Translations under genes and position numbers: made by a program
Notes under the pieces: generated by a model
Database searches by the model: none
Seen by the model: only the letters and a program-made list of their open reading frames with translations
What the model was told of the DNA's origin: nothing
NCBI GenBank assembly: GCA_026399075.1
Contig: JAPLRR010000078.1
Coordinates: 1-64,000, forward strand
Source: Methylococcales bacterium
GTDB taxonomy: Bacteria > Pseudomonadota > Gammaproteobacteria > Methylococcales > Methylomonadaceae
Direction of reading: 5' to 3'
Length of the DNA: 64,000 bases
In this document: in pieces, positions 33,424-42,251 of the stretch
Numbering within the stretch: the first letter of the stretch is position 1
How the letters are laid out: each line of letters starts with the position of its first letter

Positions 33424-36335
33424 CACTTTAAGTAATCCACGCCAATGTTCCTCACCAATTTGGGGTCGTGGTAATACTTGTATTTGGTTTGTGCCTCCAA
33501 GGCATGGCAATCAACACAGAACGTGCCCTTAATACCTTTGGTGCGCAAAAAGCTAGTTAAGGGTGTGCCTTCCACATTGTCTTTATTACCGACTGCAACC
33601 ACGGATTTGGGTTGCTTTTTGGCTTGCTGGAGTTTATCGGCATTCCAAAAATGCGGGTCATGGCAAGTGATACAGGCGATTTCACCAAATTCGTTGGCTT
33701 TTTCTTTGTCATCCAGTAACGGCATCACGGTTTTGTCCGAACGTAGCACCACATTTTTATGTGGATGCGTAAAGGCTTTGACCACTTTCTTTTCGGCCAC
33801 ACCTTTTTTCTGATGGCAATTAATGCACAACTGGTCTTCTTTAAGCTTGCTGTGTTGCAGTTCTTTATCCACTACCGAGGTGTCTTCAGCGACGGCTATC
33901 GCGGAATACAAATGCGCGACTTTGTTTTCGCCCCTATGTAAAGTATGGCATGCGCTGCAAACGCCCGCTTTGGGTTTTTCCTTAAAGCGGCTTTCCTTAT
34001 CTTTGGCAGTGATGCGCAAATCATGGTCACTGCCTACTATCGCCTGTTTGCCCGCATGGCAATGGCTGCACAACTGGCCGTCCTGATGGTCTTCAACCAG
34101 GGCAGGGGTATTGGGTTTGCCAGTATGTACAGCATGGCAGGTCAAACATAATACTTTGCGGGTTTTCTTGCCGTCAATTTCCACTTCATCATCCATTTTC
34201 ATATTGACCGGATGTACGCCTTTTTTAAAGGCATCGTCTTTATCTTTGGCATCCTGACGGTCATGGCAAGTGTGGCATAAGGCTTCAGCATCCTTCATGC
34301 CTTTTTCCAATAAAGCCGTGTCGGGTTTGCCAGTGTGGACATTATGGCAGGTCGTGCAAGTGACAAATTTAACCTCATGACCATCTTTTTTCATCGGTTT
34401 GTCGGGTTTGACATTGACCGGATGCACCCCTTTACAGCGCGCGTCCTCTTTGTCTTTGGACGCTTGGCGTTCATGGCAGGCGATGCACAATTCGCTTTTG
34501 TCCGTTTTTAACACAGTAAGTTCAGAAATACCTTCACCACCATGCACTTCGTGGCATGAACGGCATAACAGGGTTTTGTCTTCACCTTGCACCGCCCCGG
34601 CATCCTGTAAGGTTTTCGGTAAGCCTTTATGCAAGTTTTCATCTTTGGCATAGCCTTTGGTATCTGGTGTCGGCGGTGGCAAAAATTTGACCATAATGGG
34701 ATGCACGCCTTTTTTATGCGCGTCTTCTTGGTCTTTGGATGCTTGGCGTTCGTGGCACGTCACACACAGCTCATCTTTGCCGCTAGGCAAAGCCGTCATG
34801 TCCCGATCCCCATGACCACCATGGACTTGATGGCAACTTTGGCAAATTATAGTGTCTTGATGGCCTAATACCCCACCCGCTTCAGCTAAGGCTTTGGGCA
34901 AACCTTCATGCAGATTTTTGTCCTTGGCATAACCCTTGGCTTCCGGTGTGGGTGGCGCGGTCAACTTAATGGCTAAAGGATGGGTATAGCCACGCTTTTT
35001 CACATCAGGTTCACGCGCTTGTTTAATTTTTGATTCATGGCAGCGTTCGCACAAGTCGCCGCCTTTATTGGTCACGCGCAACCACGCATTTTTATGGCCT
35101 TCGTAGAGGGTTTCATTGCCTACCCCTTTGGTGTGGGGTGTGTGGCAACTGGTGCAAGGCAAATCTTTGCTTTCGGTGCGCGGAAAAATGTCGGGCAATT
35201 TGTCTTTGCGTTTTTGTTCGTGGCGTTGCTTTTTAAGCTCGTCGGTATCGTAAACGCTAGCATGTTGGCCGTTTTTACCGATTTGGAACCTGGAATCCCA
35301 TATCGCGCCATTATGGCAGCTGTAACACATGATAAACGAGGCTTCGGGCAGCATGTTTTGTTTATCAGGTTCGTTGCCGACTTTCGCCCACGACAAATGG
35401 CACATTTGGCAATTCTTTTGCGAGGGGTCTGCGCTGCTTTCAGTCGCCAGTACCACCGGGATTTTGTCCAGGCCATCGATTTTTAAGGCGATGATTTCAC
35501 TGGACAGGGTATCGGCCACAAATAACACGCCATTATGCCAAGCAAGGCTAGTGGGGGATTTAAGTTTAACCGCAGTACCCTTGGCATCCGTCAATTCACC
35601 TAAGGCTTCGCCCGCCCTAAATAGCTTGATGGTGCCAAAATAACTGTCACTGACAAACAGCAGGTCATGTTGACTATCGATGGCAATGCCATTAGGCCGG
35701 AACAAATCCCCTTTTCCTGAGCCAAAATGGCCAATTTGGAGAACAAACCGCCCTTTTTTATCAAACACCTGGATGCGGGCGTTGGCTATATCGACGACGT
35801 TTAAATAGCCATCCCGGTCAAAAGCCATTTGATAAGGGTATTGGAATTCGCCATCGGTTTCGCCACGTTGCCCAAAGCAATCCAAGGCGGTTTGTTTAGG
35901 CAAATCATAGCGGCAGATCCGATGGTTGGCCCTATCCGCCCAGTAAATGACATCTTGGTATACACTGATGGCGACTGGTTCAGGCGGTTTTTTACTGTTT
36001 GCGGTGCCACGGACATCAATGGTTTGCACCAGCCCGCCAGTTTTGTTTAGGCGTAATAAATGCCCGCTTACCGGATCAGCAGCAAACCACTGGTCATGGT
36101 AAAAAAATACACTGAGTGCAGAAGCAGGGATGGCAGGGTTTGTTGACAGGACTTGCCCGGCATTAGTGACCAATGTCAGGCCGTTGCCGTCCAGTAGGGC
36201 CATAACTCCATCAGGGTTAACCGCAACACCAACCGCTTGTTGAAGGTTGGAAAGCACCGTTTTTTGCACGGCGACGTTGAGTGACCATGCCGCGCTAGAC
36301 CACAGCCAAAAAAATAGGATAAATAATCGTAACAT
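33423..36335 (-). CDS. 16-haem c-type cytochrome with N-terminal NHL beta-propeller
   Basis: A 970-residue exported protein. Signal peptide MLRLFILFFWLWSSAAWS; residues about 20-300 form NHL repeats (FQYPYQMAFDRDGYLNVVDI, LFRPNGIAIDSQHDLLFVSD); from about residue 308 to 945 there are 16 CXXCH motifs, from CQMCH and CYSCH to CITCH and CVDCH. The middle is tandem: di-haem modules of the form CxxCHxVHxG...CxxCHxRQ...KGVHPxxxK repeat about five times. No membrane anchor, so periplasmic or secreted. NHL domains often mediate protein contact. No characterised cytochrome with this exact layout is known to me. Co-directional with the cytochromes upstream and coupled to a thioredoxin downstream. Confidence 0.88.
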   Translation of the reverse strand: MLRLFILFFWLWSSAAWSLNVAVQKTVLSNLQQAVGVAVNPDGVMALLDGNGLTLVTNAGQVLSTNPAIPASALSVFFYHDQWFAADPVSGHLLRLNKTGGLVQTIDVRGTANSKKPPEPVAISVYQDVIYWADRANHRICRYDLPKQTALDCFGQRGETDGEFQYPYQMAFDRDGYLNVVDIANARIQVFDKKGRFVLQIGHFGSGKGDLFRPNGIAIDSQHDLLFVSDSYFGTIKLFRAGEALGELTDAKGTAVKLKSPTSLAWHNGVLFVADTLSSEIIALKIDGLDKIPVVLATESSADPSQKNCQMCHLSWAKVGNEPDKQNMLPEASFIMCYSCHNGAIWDSRFQIGKNGQHASVYDTDELKKQRHEQKRKDKLPDIFPRTESKDLPCTSCHTPHTKGVGNETLYEGHKNAWLRVTNKGGDLCERCHESKIKQAREPDVKKRGYTHPLAIKLTAPPTPEAKGYAKDKNLHEGLPKALAEAGGVLGHQDTIICQSCHQVHGGHGDRDMTALPSGKDELCVTCHERQASKDQEDAHKKGVHPIMVKFLPPPTPDTKGYAKDENLHKGLPKTLQDAGAVQGEDKTLLCRSCHEVHGGEGISELTVLKTDKSELCIACHERQASKDKEDARCKGVHPVNVKPDKPMKKDGHEVKFVTCTTCHNVHTGKPDTALLEKGMKDAEALCHTCHDRQDAKDKDDAFKKGVHPVNMKMDDEVEIDGKKTRKVLCLTCHAVHTGKPNTPALVEDHQDGQLCSHCHAGKQAIVGSDHDLRITAKDKESRFKEKPKAGVCSACHTLHRGENKVAHLYSAIAVAEDTSVVDKELQHSKLKEDQLCINCHQKKGVAEKKVVKAFTHPHKNVVLRSDKTVMPLLDDKEKANEFGEIACITCHDPHFWNADKLQQAKKQPKSVVAVGNKDNVEGTPLTSFLRTKGIKGTFCVDCHALEAQTKYKYYHDPKLVRNIGVDYLK

Positions 36336-36341
36336 AAGACG

Positions 36342-37151
36342 TTATTGTAACATCTCGCGTATGGTTATATGCTCATCATCCTTTTTATAGCGGCGGATAA
36401 ATTGCGGGATGATGTGCTTGGCCATCGCCAAACTTTGCTCTTTGGTGGCGCCTAATGCCGTTAGATTTAACAGACTTTTGTGTTCATCATGGCAGGTTTG
36501 GCAATCGGGGCCTTTTTTCTCTAAAGGCCAATGCACTTTGGCACGGATTAGGGTTTTCGCGTGCAAATCCGTCTTTTTCCATTCTTCGGCAACCGCATTG
36601 GAAAATGGCTGGTTTTTAAAGGCCAATGCTGGCCGCCCTTGGTAGTAAGGGACAATTTTCGGGTTGGCTGGCCGTTGTTTGGCATTGTCCAGTTCTTGCC
36701 CGATCCGGAACAAGCCTTTACCATCCACCGTCTGGTTCTTTTCAAAGTCATACCACTGGTAGTCCAAGGTTATATCCTTGGGTCTGAAGTGGCAGGTTTC
36801 ACAGGCAATAAAACGGACGTGCATATTATTGAACGTGCGGGTACGCAGCTGTTTGCTATGCGGCAAGGGGCTATGGCAATTGCGGCAAAAACTGTTGGGC
36901 GCGGTTTCGAGATCCCCGGACTGCTTATGGAAATTGGGTACGACAAATTTTTCCACTATTTTAGTATCCTGGTGTTCACGCACCTTTTTTTCTGAATGGC
37001 TTAAGGCTTCCTTGTCCGGGTTCGCCTGTTCCACCCTAGTTTGATAAAGCGATATTGCTTGGGCATTTGCAGCTATGGGCTGGGATTCTGCCCATGCGCT
37101 GCTACAAAATAACAGGCTAATGCCGGTGATGAACACTAGTTGCTTAGTCAT
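36342..37151 (-). CDS. Tri-haem periplasmic c-type cytochrome
   Basis: A 269-residue exported protein (signal LVFITGISLLFCSSAWA) with three CXXCH motifs: CRNCH and CETCH near residues 85-115 and CQTCH near 225. Long haem-free stretches, including YYQGRPALAFKNQPFSN, separate them. Its start overlaps the end of the octahaem gene by four bases and it stops six bases before the NHL cytochrome, so the three are one operon. Possibly a periplasmic shuttle or a subunit of its neighbours. Confidence 0.82.
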   Translation of the reverse strand: MTKQLVFITGISLLFCSSAWAESQPIAANAQAISLYQTRVEQANPDKEALSHSEKKVREHQDTKIVEKFVVPNFHKQSGDLETAPNSFCRNCHSPLPHSKQLRTRTFNNMHVRFIACETCHFRPKDITLDYQWYDFEKNQTVDGKGLFRIGQELDNAKQRPANPKIVPYYQGRPALAFKNQPFSNAVAEEWKKTDLHAKTLIRAKVHWPLEKKGPDCQTCHDEHKSLLNLTALGATKEQSLAMAKHIIPQFIRRYKKDDEHITIREMLQ

Positions 37152-38503
37152 GACTCATCCTTGGGGGTGTGGGCATCAGCCGTTTTTTCTGTGGGCGCTT
37201 GTTTATCTTCATTGGCTGCTGATGGTTTAGATTTGCGGCCAAACTGCGCCAACCAGCCGCTTACTTGGCGTTTTGTGACCTCCCAACGGCCTTCTTTGAC
37301 CCTGGCTTTGTTGGCTTTGGTGCCGATGATAATGCGTTGGAACTGGTCTGCCCCTAACAGGGAGTTATTGTTATTTTTGCTGAGTTTTTTACGGTCGCCG
37401 AACAGCCACCAGAAAACGCTGCCGCCAAAGAATATCACCGCTAAAATACCGAATACTATTGCGCCGTAATACCAGTTGGACTTGGTTTGCTGAAGCTCAT
37501 TCAACTTGGCTTCCAAGCCTAAGGCCACTGTCGCTGCCCCATGCATCGGCGTTTTCAAAAATCCCCGGTTGGCGGCATTTTTGGCATAACCTTGGTGGCA
37601 ATTGGATTGCCCGCAGGTGGTGGCCAACTGGTATTCATGGACAGACGCTTTAGGGTCGTCGTCGCGCCTAATATCGTGGTGCAAGCCCGTAGGCGCATGG
37701 CATTCAATGCAAGAGGCCCCCATCATATTACCATCGCTGATCAAACGGCCATGCAAAGTTTTGTCATAAGTTTCCGTGGAGTAAATGAATTCTGGCCCCA
37801 CTGTTTCTTTTTCCTTGGTGATGGGGTCTTCTTGTTCAACCTTGGCCATTCTTTCCGTATTGCCATGGCAATCAATGCAAAGGGCATTGGAAACCGGTTT
37901 GTTGAGACGGTTGCCGATATAGCGCCGCAATATATGGCCGCTGAATTGGTCACGCCAGACATCACCTGCATGGCAAGTGCCACATTCCGCATCATTATGT
38001 TCAAAGGCTTCTTTGAACGCGGCCATTTGGCTAGGGGCAATATAAGGGTCATTGGCATGGCAACGCCGACAGGAGGGCAGGGCGGAGTCCTTGTCTTCCT
38101 TAATGCGGTTGCCTGCGGCGAAGTCTTTAATCAAGCCCTTTCCGTGTGCGGATGCCTGGAATTCTTTGGCGATGTCCTTATGCGTGAACGCTTTGCCATT
38201 AGATGGCTCTTTTACATGGCAGGTTTCCGAGCAATCCACCAAGCCATCCTTTTCTTCATGGGGATAGTCGGTGATTTTACGGTGGCAGTCCTTGCAGGGA
38301 ACCGAGCCATGCAAGGAGCCATAATAATCTGCCTTAAGGATGGTGGCGGAACGCAACTGACCTTGTTTGTCCACATATTTCAAATCTGGCAAACCATGGC
38401 AAGAAAAGCAACCATCGGGGTCAGGGTGACGTTTTTCAGCATGGGCAGTGCTAAAAAACGCAGCCAACAGCATAAGCAGTAAAAGAGTAATCGACCGCAT
38501 CAA
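37148..38503 (-). CDS. Membrane-anchored octahaem-like cytochrome with expanded haem motifs
   Basis: A 451-residue protein: signal peptide (ITLLLLMLLAAFFSTAHA), six CXXCH motifs (CFSCH, CKDCH, CRRCH, CGTCH, CIDCH, CIECH), plus a CX3CH (CSETCH, 91-96) and a CX4CH (CGQSNCH, 297-303). A single C-terminal membrane helix follows (YYGAIVFGILAVIFFGGSVF, about 345-368) with a basic cytoplasmic tail of about 80 residues. Tethered to the inner membrane and lying directly downstream of a NapH-like protein, it could take electrons from it and pass them to the periplasm. Eight haems if the odd motifs are filled. Confidence 0.85.
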   Translation of the reverse strand: MMRSITLLLLMLLAAFFSTAHAEKRHPDPDGCFSCHGLPDLKYVDKQGQLRSATILKADYYGSLHGSVPCKDCHRKITDYPHEEKDGLVDCSETCHVKEPSNGKAFTHKDIAKEFQASAHGKGLIKDFAAGNRIKEDKDSALPSCRRCHANDPYIAPSQMAAFKEAFEHNDAECGTCHAGDVWRDQFSGHILRRYIGNRLNKPVSNALCIDCHGNTERMAKVEQEDPITKEKETVGPEFIYSTETYDKTLHGRLISDGNMMGASCIECHAPTGLHHDIRRDDDPKASVHEYQLATTCGQSNCHQGYAKNAANRGFLKTPMHGAATVALGLEAKLNELQQTKSNWYYGAIVFGILAVIFFGGSVFWWLFGDRKKLSKNNNNSLLGADQFQRIIIGTKANKARVKEGRWEVTKRQVSGWLAQFGRKSKPSAANEDKQAPTEKTADAHTPKDES

Positions 38504-38552
38504 AACAAGTATTCCTTGGTCATAGTTTTGGTTAATGGTGGCATGGTTGGGT

Positions 38553-39599
38553 TTAGCGAATGATCAGGGTAGCGGCAACTGCCACGGTAAAGCCTAACAA
38601 AAGTGTCGCATTGACTACCCGTCCCCAGCGGATAGCGCGGGCTTGGATAGTGGGCTCTAGCCTAGGGGTGAAGGTCATCACCTGCCAATCGGGTTCGGGG
38701 AAAATGTCCACGCCTTTTTTGATGCGCTTAGGGGTTTTATTGCGGGAAGCCGTTGTCCATTCAATGGCATTCCAGTCACATACGTCAACGCATTCGTGAC
38801 AATCCATACAAGAAGATTGCTGCACAGTGGCAATTTTATCGACCATTTTAATTGCCCCGCACATACAGTTACGCGCACAAATATTGCAACCTGTGCAACG
38901 CTCTTTGGCCACGCGGATGCGGTGGGTGTTGCGGAAGCGTGAACCTAAGCTGTTGACAATCCCGTCTATCGCGCCGATTGGGCACATAAATTGGCAATAA
39001 GCCCGGCCTTTGCTGGCAAAAAAACCCAACAACAACAGTAAGGAAAGGTTCACCAAGCCCACCGCCGAAAAAATAAAGGCCAAGCCACCCGCGCCGCCGG
39101 ACATGGACTCAACCAAGCGCGGCACGGTGATAAAATTGCACAAGGTGCAAGCGCTTACCCCGATGGCTGGCAGCACGATCATATAAGTGGCCAAATAGCC
39201 GTAGCGGATTTGGAATTGCGGCAGCCAGCGGTACTCAATTTTCCAGCGGTCATTGAGCAAACGGCTGACCAACTCACTAAAGCCACCCACTGGGCACAGG
39301 TAGCCACACCAAATTCGGCCAAAAAACAAAGTGGTCAACAAGATTAAGCCAAAGGCAATCACACCTATCATCGCGGCAGAGGCATGGGTCACAAAATCTT
39401 CCACGGTCATGCCGGGGAAGTATAAGTAAAACCGACGCATACACAGCCGACCACATAAATCACTGTTACCGGCCAGTTTGGGTAAAATCGTCAATGGCCC
39501 CAAAAACAAAACACAGGAGGCAAAAATCGTCATATACCGAAAGCGTTGCACTTTTGGTTGCGCTAGCCATTCTTGATACCAACCTTTGATTATTTTCAT
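38553..39599 (-). CDS. NapH/NosR/CcoG-like membrane polyferredoxin
   Basis: About 348 residues from Met 39599 (MKIIKGWYQEWL). Around five membrane helices, two CX3CP motifs (CGYLCPVG, CQFMCPIG) and two [4Fe-4S] ferredoxin clusters (CTGCNICARNC, CMDCHECVDVC) match the NapH/NosR C-terminal group, which moves electrons from quinol or other donors to periplasmic carriers. CMDCH here is an iron-sulfur ligand set, not a haem site. It is the only likely electron entry point in the cluster. Confidence 0.85.
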   Translation of the reverse strand: MKIIKGWYQEWLAQPKVQRFRYMTIFASCVLFLGPLTILPKLAGNSDLCGRLCMRRFYLYFPGMTVEDFVTHASAAMIGVIAFGLILLTTLFFGRIWCGYLCPVGGFSELVSRLLNDRWKIEYRWLPQFQIRYGYLATYMIVLPAIGVSACTLCNFITVPRLVESMSGGAGGLAFIFSAVGLVNLSLLLLLGFFASKGRAYCQFMCPIGAIDGIVNSLGSRFRNTHRIRVAKERCTGCNICARNCMCGAIKMVDKIATVQQSSCMDCHECVDVCDWNAIEWTTASRNKTPKRIKKGVDIFPEPDWQVMTFTPRLEPTIQARAIRWGRVVNATLLLGFTVAVAATLIIR

Positions 39600-39650
39600 T
39601 ACATTACCCTCATGGTTACCCAAATTTCATTCATAACTAACGCCTGCCCT

Positions 39651-40565
39651 TCAACGGTCAAATTCATGGCAACTTAAACAAAGTTCGCCATTTTTTGCAG
39701 GTAAGCGCAGCAATACCTCGCTTTTGATGCGTTGATAAGGCAAGTTAAGCCATTCTTTATTGATTTGGCCGAGTATTTCCAACCGTTCTTGTTTGTCAGC
39801 CTGATAAATCAAGTTCCAAGAATGCGGGGTATACTCAATGCCTTTTTTGACATCGCCTTTAATTTGTTTGCCTGCCGGGTTTTTAGTGCCATCAATCACC
39901 CCGTCTGAGTGCGGGCTATGGCAGCTGACACAGACAACTTTGCCATTTTGGGCCAGAGGCAAAATGATGCCGTGCTTTTTTTCCATGGCTTGCATGTGTT
40001 TTTTCATTTCATCCTTGGGTTTTGCTTCCTGATGTTCCAGCGCGTTCAAATGCGGGGTTTTCAGGTGGCAGCCCAAACAGACGTCTTCAATCGGCAGGCG
40101 CAGTTTCAAATTTGATGGCGAGCGGGCCTTATCACGCTGTTCGTTGACTTCTTCATGGCAATACAGGCAGTTTTGCTTTTTGATGTCGCCATTGTCCGCC
40201 ATCAGCAAATGGATGTTTGGGCGTTCGTTGTCTTTTTTTGCATGGCATTGGTAGCAAAACGCCTCAAAATCCCGATAAGGGCCGCCGCGTAAAAAATTGG
40301 CATCCAGCTTATCCACTTTGTCGTAAGCGATTTCATCCATTTTCTCTAAACCATGGCAAGTTTTGCACTGCAATAAGCGCCCGGTTTTAAGTTCAAAAGT
40401 GGCTGGCGGATTCATGCTGTCCAGCAGTTTAATGTCCACTGCGTGGTGCAAATCAGGCAGTCGTTTGGATTGCTTATAGCTTTGCGATAACCAATCATCT
40501 TCGCCACCAAAACACGCCAGACTGGGCAGCAATAATGCCCATAACAACAATAAACGCATTCTCAT
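39651..40565 (-). CDS. Hexahaem c-type cytochrome, possible lipoprotein
   Basis: About 304 residues from Met 40565, whose ATG overlaps the previous stop by ATGA; a frame to 40610 has no signal. N-terminus MRMRLLLLWALLLPSLAC has a lipobox-like SLAC, so it may be lipid-anchored. Six CXXCH motifs: CKTCH, CYQCH, CLYCH, CLGCH, CVSCH, CLSCH, the last almost at the C-terminus. Likely a periplasmic or outer-membrane relay. Confidence 0.83.
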   Translation of the reverse strand: MRMRLLLLWALLLPSLACFGGEDDWLSQSYKQSKRLPDLHHAVDIKLLDSMNPPATFELKTGRLLQCKTCHGLEKMDEIAYDKVDKLDANFLRGGPYRDFEAFCYQCHAKKDNERPNIHLLMADNGDIKKQNCLYCHEEVNEQRDKARSPSNLKLRLPIEDVCLGCHLKTPHLNALEHQEAKPKDEMKKHMQAMEKKHGIILPLAQNGKVVCVSCHSPHSDGVIDGTKNPAGKQIKGDVKKGIEYTPHSWNLIYQADKQERLEILGQINKEWLNLPYQRIKSEVLLRLPAKNGELCLSCHEFDR

Positions 40566-41620
40566 AGGCCTTTCTGCGTCCGTTCGCCGTGGCGATGGCA
40601 AGACACACAATCGCCGCCGTCGTTAAAATGGACGCCACTCAAGCCGTTGCCTGTGTCTTGGTCGGCGCCAAACAGGGGTCTTTCTTGAGCGCTTACTTGC
40701 ATGTCATGGCACAACACACAGAGTTGGCTGTAATCGCTTTTGGGGACTACTTGATGGTCAAGGTTTACACCACCCAGAATCTTCACGGGGTAACCCCGTT
40801 TGCGTAGACCCGCATCAAGTTTAAATACCCCTTTAAGCGAGTTGTCTATGATCAAGCCAGGGTTAGTTGTGCCGTGCATGGTGTGGCAATCAACACAATT
40901 GACGATGCTTTTATAGACATAAGGTTTACGCAAACCGGGATACAAGGCTTTTTCAACCGCAGCCCCTTCTGGTAAACCGTGCTTGTCTATATAAAGGTAA
41001 TCCTCTTCAGCGGCTATGGATTGATCCCTTTTGCCAGGGTTTCTGATTGGCCATCTTCTTTGCTGATGGTTACGGTTATGGCAACGCAGGCAAAAATCAT
41101 TGAGGTCGGTATAGGCGCGGGTGCCGACAATGGCATCATCAAAAACGGTCAAATCTTGTTGGATTTCAAAACTGCCGTCCATATCTGAAGCCTTATGGCA
41201 AACAATGCACTGTGAACTACTGGTCGGTAAATCCTTTTTCAGGTTGAAATCATGCCGATGCATACCAGTCCGCCTAGGATTGACAGGCATGTCATTAACA
41301 TTATGGCAAACCAAACACAGCTGCTGAGCATTCGTGCCATTACTGCCATGACAACCGGTACAAGTCGCAAAACCCTTTTTTTCAACAATCGTTTTAATTT
41401 TAGGGACGCTATTATGTAAACGTTTCATCATGTGACAATTGATACAGCGGGATTTACCCCATGCTTCACCTTTTCCATGATTCGGGGTCAGCAACAAATT
41501 ACCCGTCGCTTGCGAGACATCCCTAGCGAGTGCATTAGAGGCCATCAACAGCGGGCTGAGTAAAAACACCGCTATCAGCCAAGCCATCAAGTGGGTTCTA
41601 ACAAAACTATTGGGTCGCAT
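40562..41620 (-). CDS. Octahaem c-type cytochrome
   Basis: About 352 residues from Met 41620 (MRPNSFVRTHLMAWLIAVFL), which overlaps the upstream gene by 14 bases and gives a signal peptide ending SNALA. Eight CXXCH motifs are spread evenly: CINCH, CTGCH, CLVCH, CIVCH, CLRCH, CVDCH, CVLCH, CVSCH. No anchor is visible after the signal. Translationally coupled to both neighbours. Confidence 0.85.
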   Translation of the reverse strand: MRPNSFVRTHLMAWLIAVFLLSPLLMASNALARDVSQATGNLLLTPNHGKGEAWGKSRCINCHMMKRLHNSVPKIKTIVEKKGFATCTGCHGSNGTNAQQLCLVCHNVNDMPVNPRRTGMHRHDFNLKKDLPTSSSQCIVCHKASDMDGSFEIQQDLTVFDDAIVGTRAYTDLNDFCLRCHNRNHQQRRWPIRNPGKRDQSIAAEEDYLYIDKHGLPEGAAVEKALYPGLRKPYVYKSIVNCVDCHTMHGTTNPGLIIDNSLKGVFKLDAGLRKRGYPVKILGGVNLDHQVVPKSDYSQLCVLCHDMQVSAQERPLFGADQDTGNGLSGVHFNDGGDCVSCHRHGERTQKGL

Positions 41621-42251
41621 GGCAATCACTACAATAAATTTCATTATGGCAACGGCCACAACGGGATGGATCCATACGGGACTCTAAGCCGTGCAGGGTT
41701 CTATAACCTAAAGGATGATAACCTTGGCCTGAAGTGTCCCTACGCATGTGGCAATCGGTACAAAAATTCATATCCAAATGGCAGGTTTCACAGTATTTTT
41801 CATTTTGCCTGGCTATTTCGCCATGATGGTTTTTATAATCCAGCCGATGGTCAGGTGGCCATATTTTTTCTTTATTGTCGTGGCAAAGGTCACAACGCCA
41901 AGGCGCGCGCTTTTCTTCCACATGACAGCTATGGCAAATCGGCTTTAAGGCCTCATTGGCGATGACGGTCATTTGGGTCAGTTTTTTGGGGTCGGTGATG
42001 TCGGTTTTTGTGTAGCTATGGCAAAGCATACAGCTGTCGCCTTCTTGTTCCATGACATCCAAATGGGCATTGTGCGGATAAAAAATGTCCGAACGCTTAT
42101 CCCGCAGTTTCCACCATTTCTTATCATCTTCTGGAATTGCTTGGGCTGCTTTTTGTTGTGCGGAGGCCTGCGGCGCAGCCACAAGTGCTGTCCCAGCAAA
42201 GCTGGGCACAAACAGTGCCCAGAGCAAAATAAAAATAACGGTCCGTATCAT
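41607..42251 (-). CDS. Heptahaem c-type cytochrome
   Basis: A 214-residue exported protein (MIRTVIFILLWALFVPSFAG) with seven CXXCH motifs packed into 150 residues: CMLCH, CHSCH, CDLCH, CETCH, CTDCH, CGRCH, CSDCH. The spacing is short enough for a stacked haem wire. It directly follows the beta-barrel gene with a four-base overlap, the arrangement of porin-cytochrome conduits in which a periplasmic cytochrome plugs the barrel. Confidence 0.86.
   Translation of the reverse strand: MIRTVIFILLWALFVPSFAGTALVAAPQASAQQKAAQAIPEDDKKWWKLRDKRSDIFYPHNAHLDVMEQEGDSCMLCHSYTKTDITDPKKLTQMTVIANEALKPICHSCHVEEKRAPWRCDLCHDNKEKIWPPDHRLDYKNHHGEIARQNEKYCETCHLDMNFCTDCHMRRDTSGQGYHPLGYRTLHGLESRMDPSRCGRCHNEIYCSDCHATQ

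Noticed and set aside
38790-38830. CMDCH in the NapH-like protein as a haem site
   Set aside because: It is part of a CX2CX2CX3C ferredoxin cluster on a cytoplasm-type domain, so the cysteines are iron-sulfur ligands.
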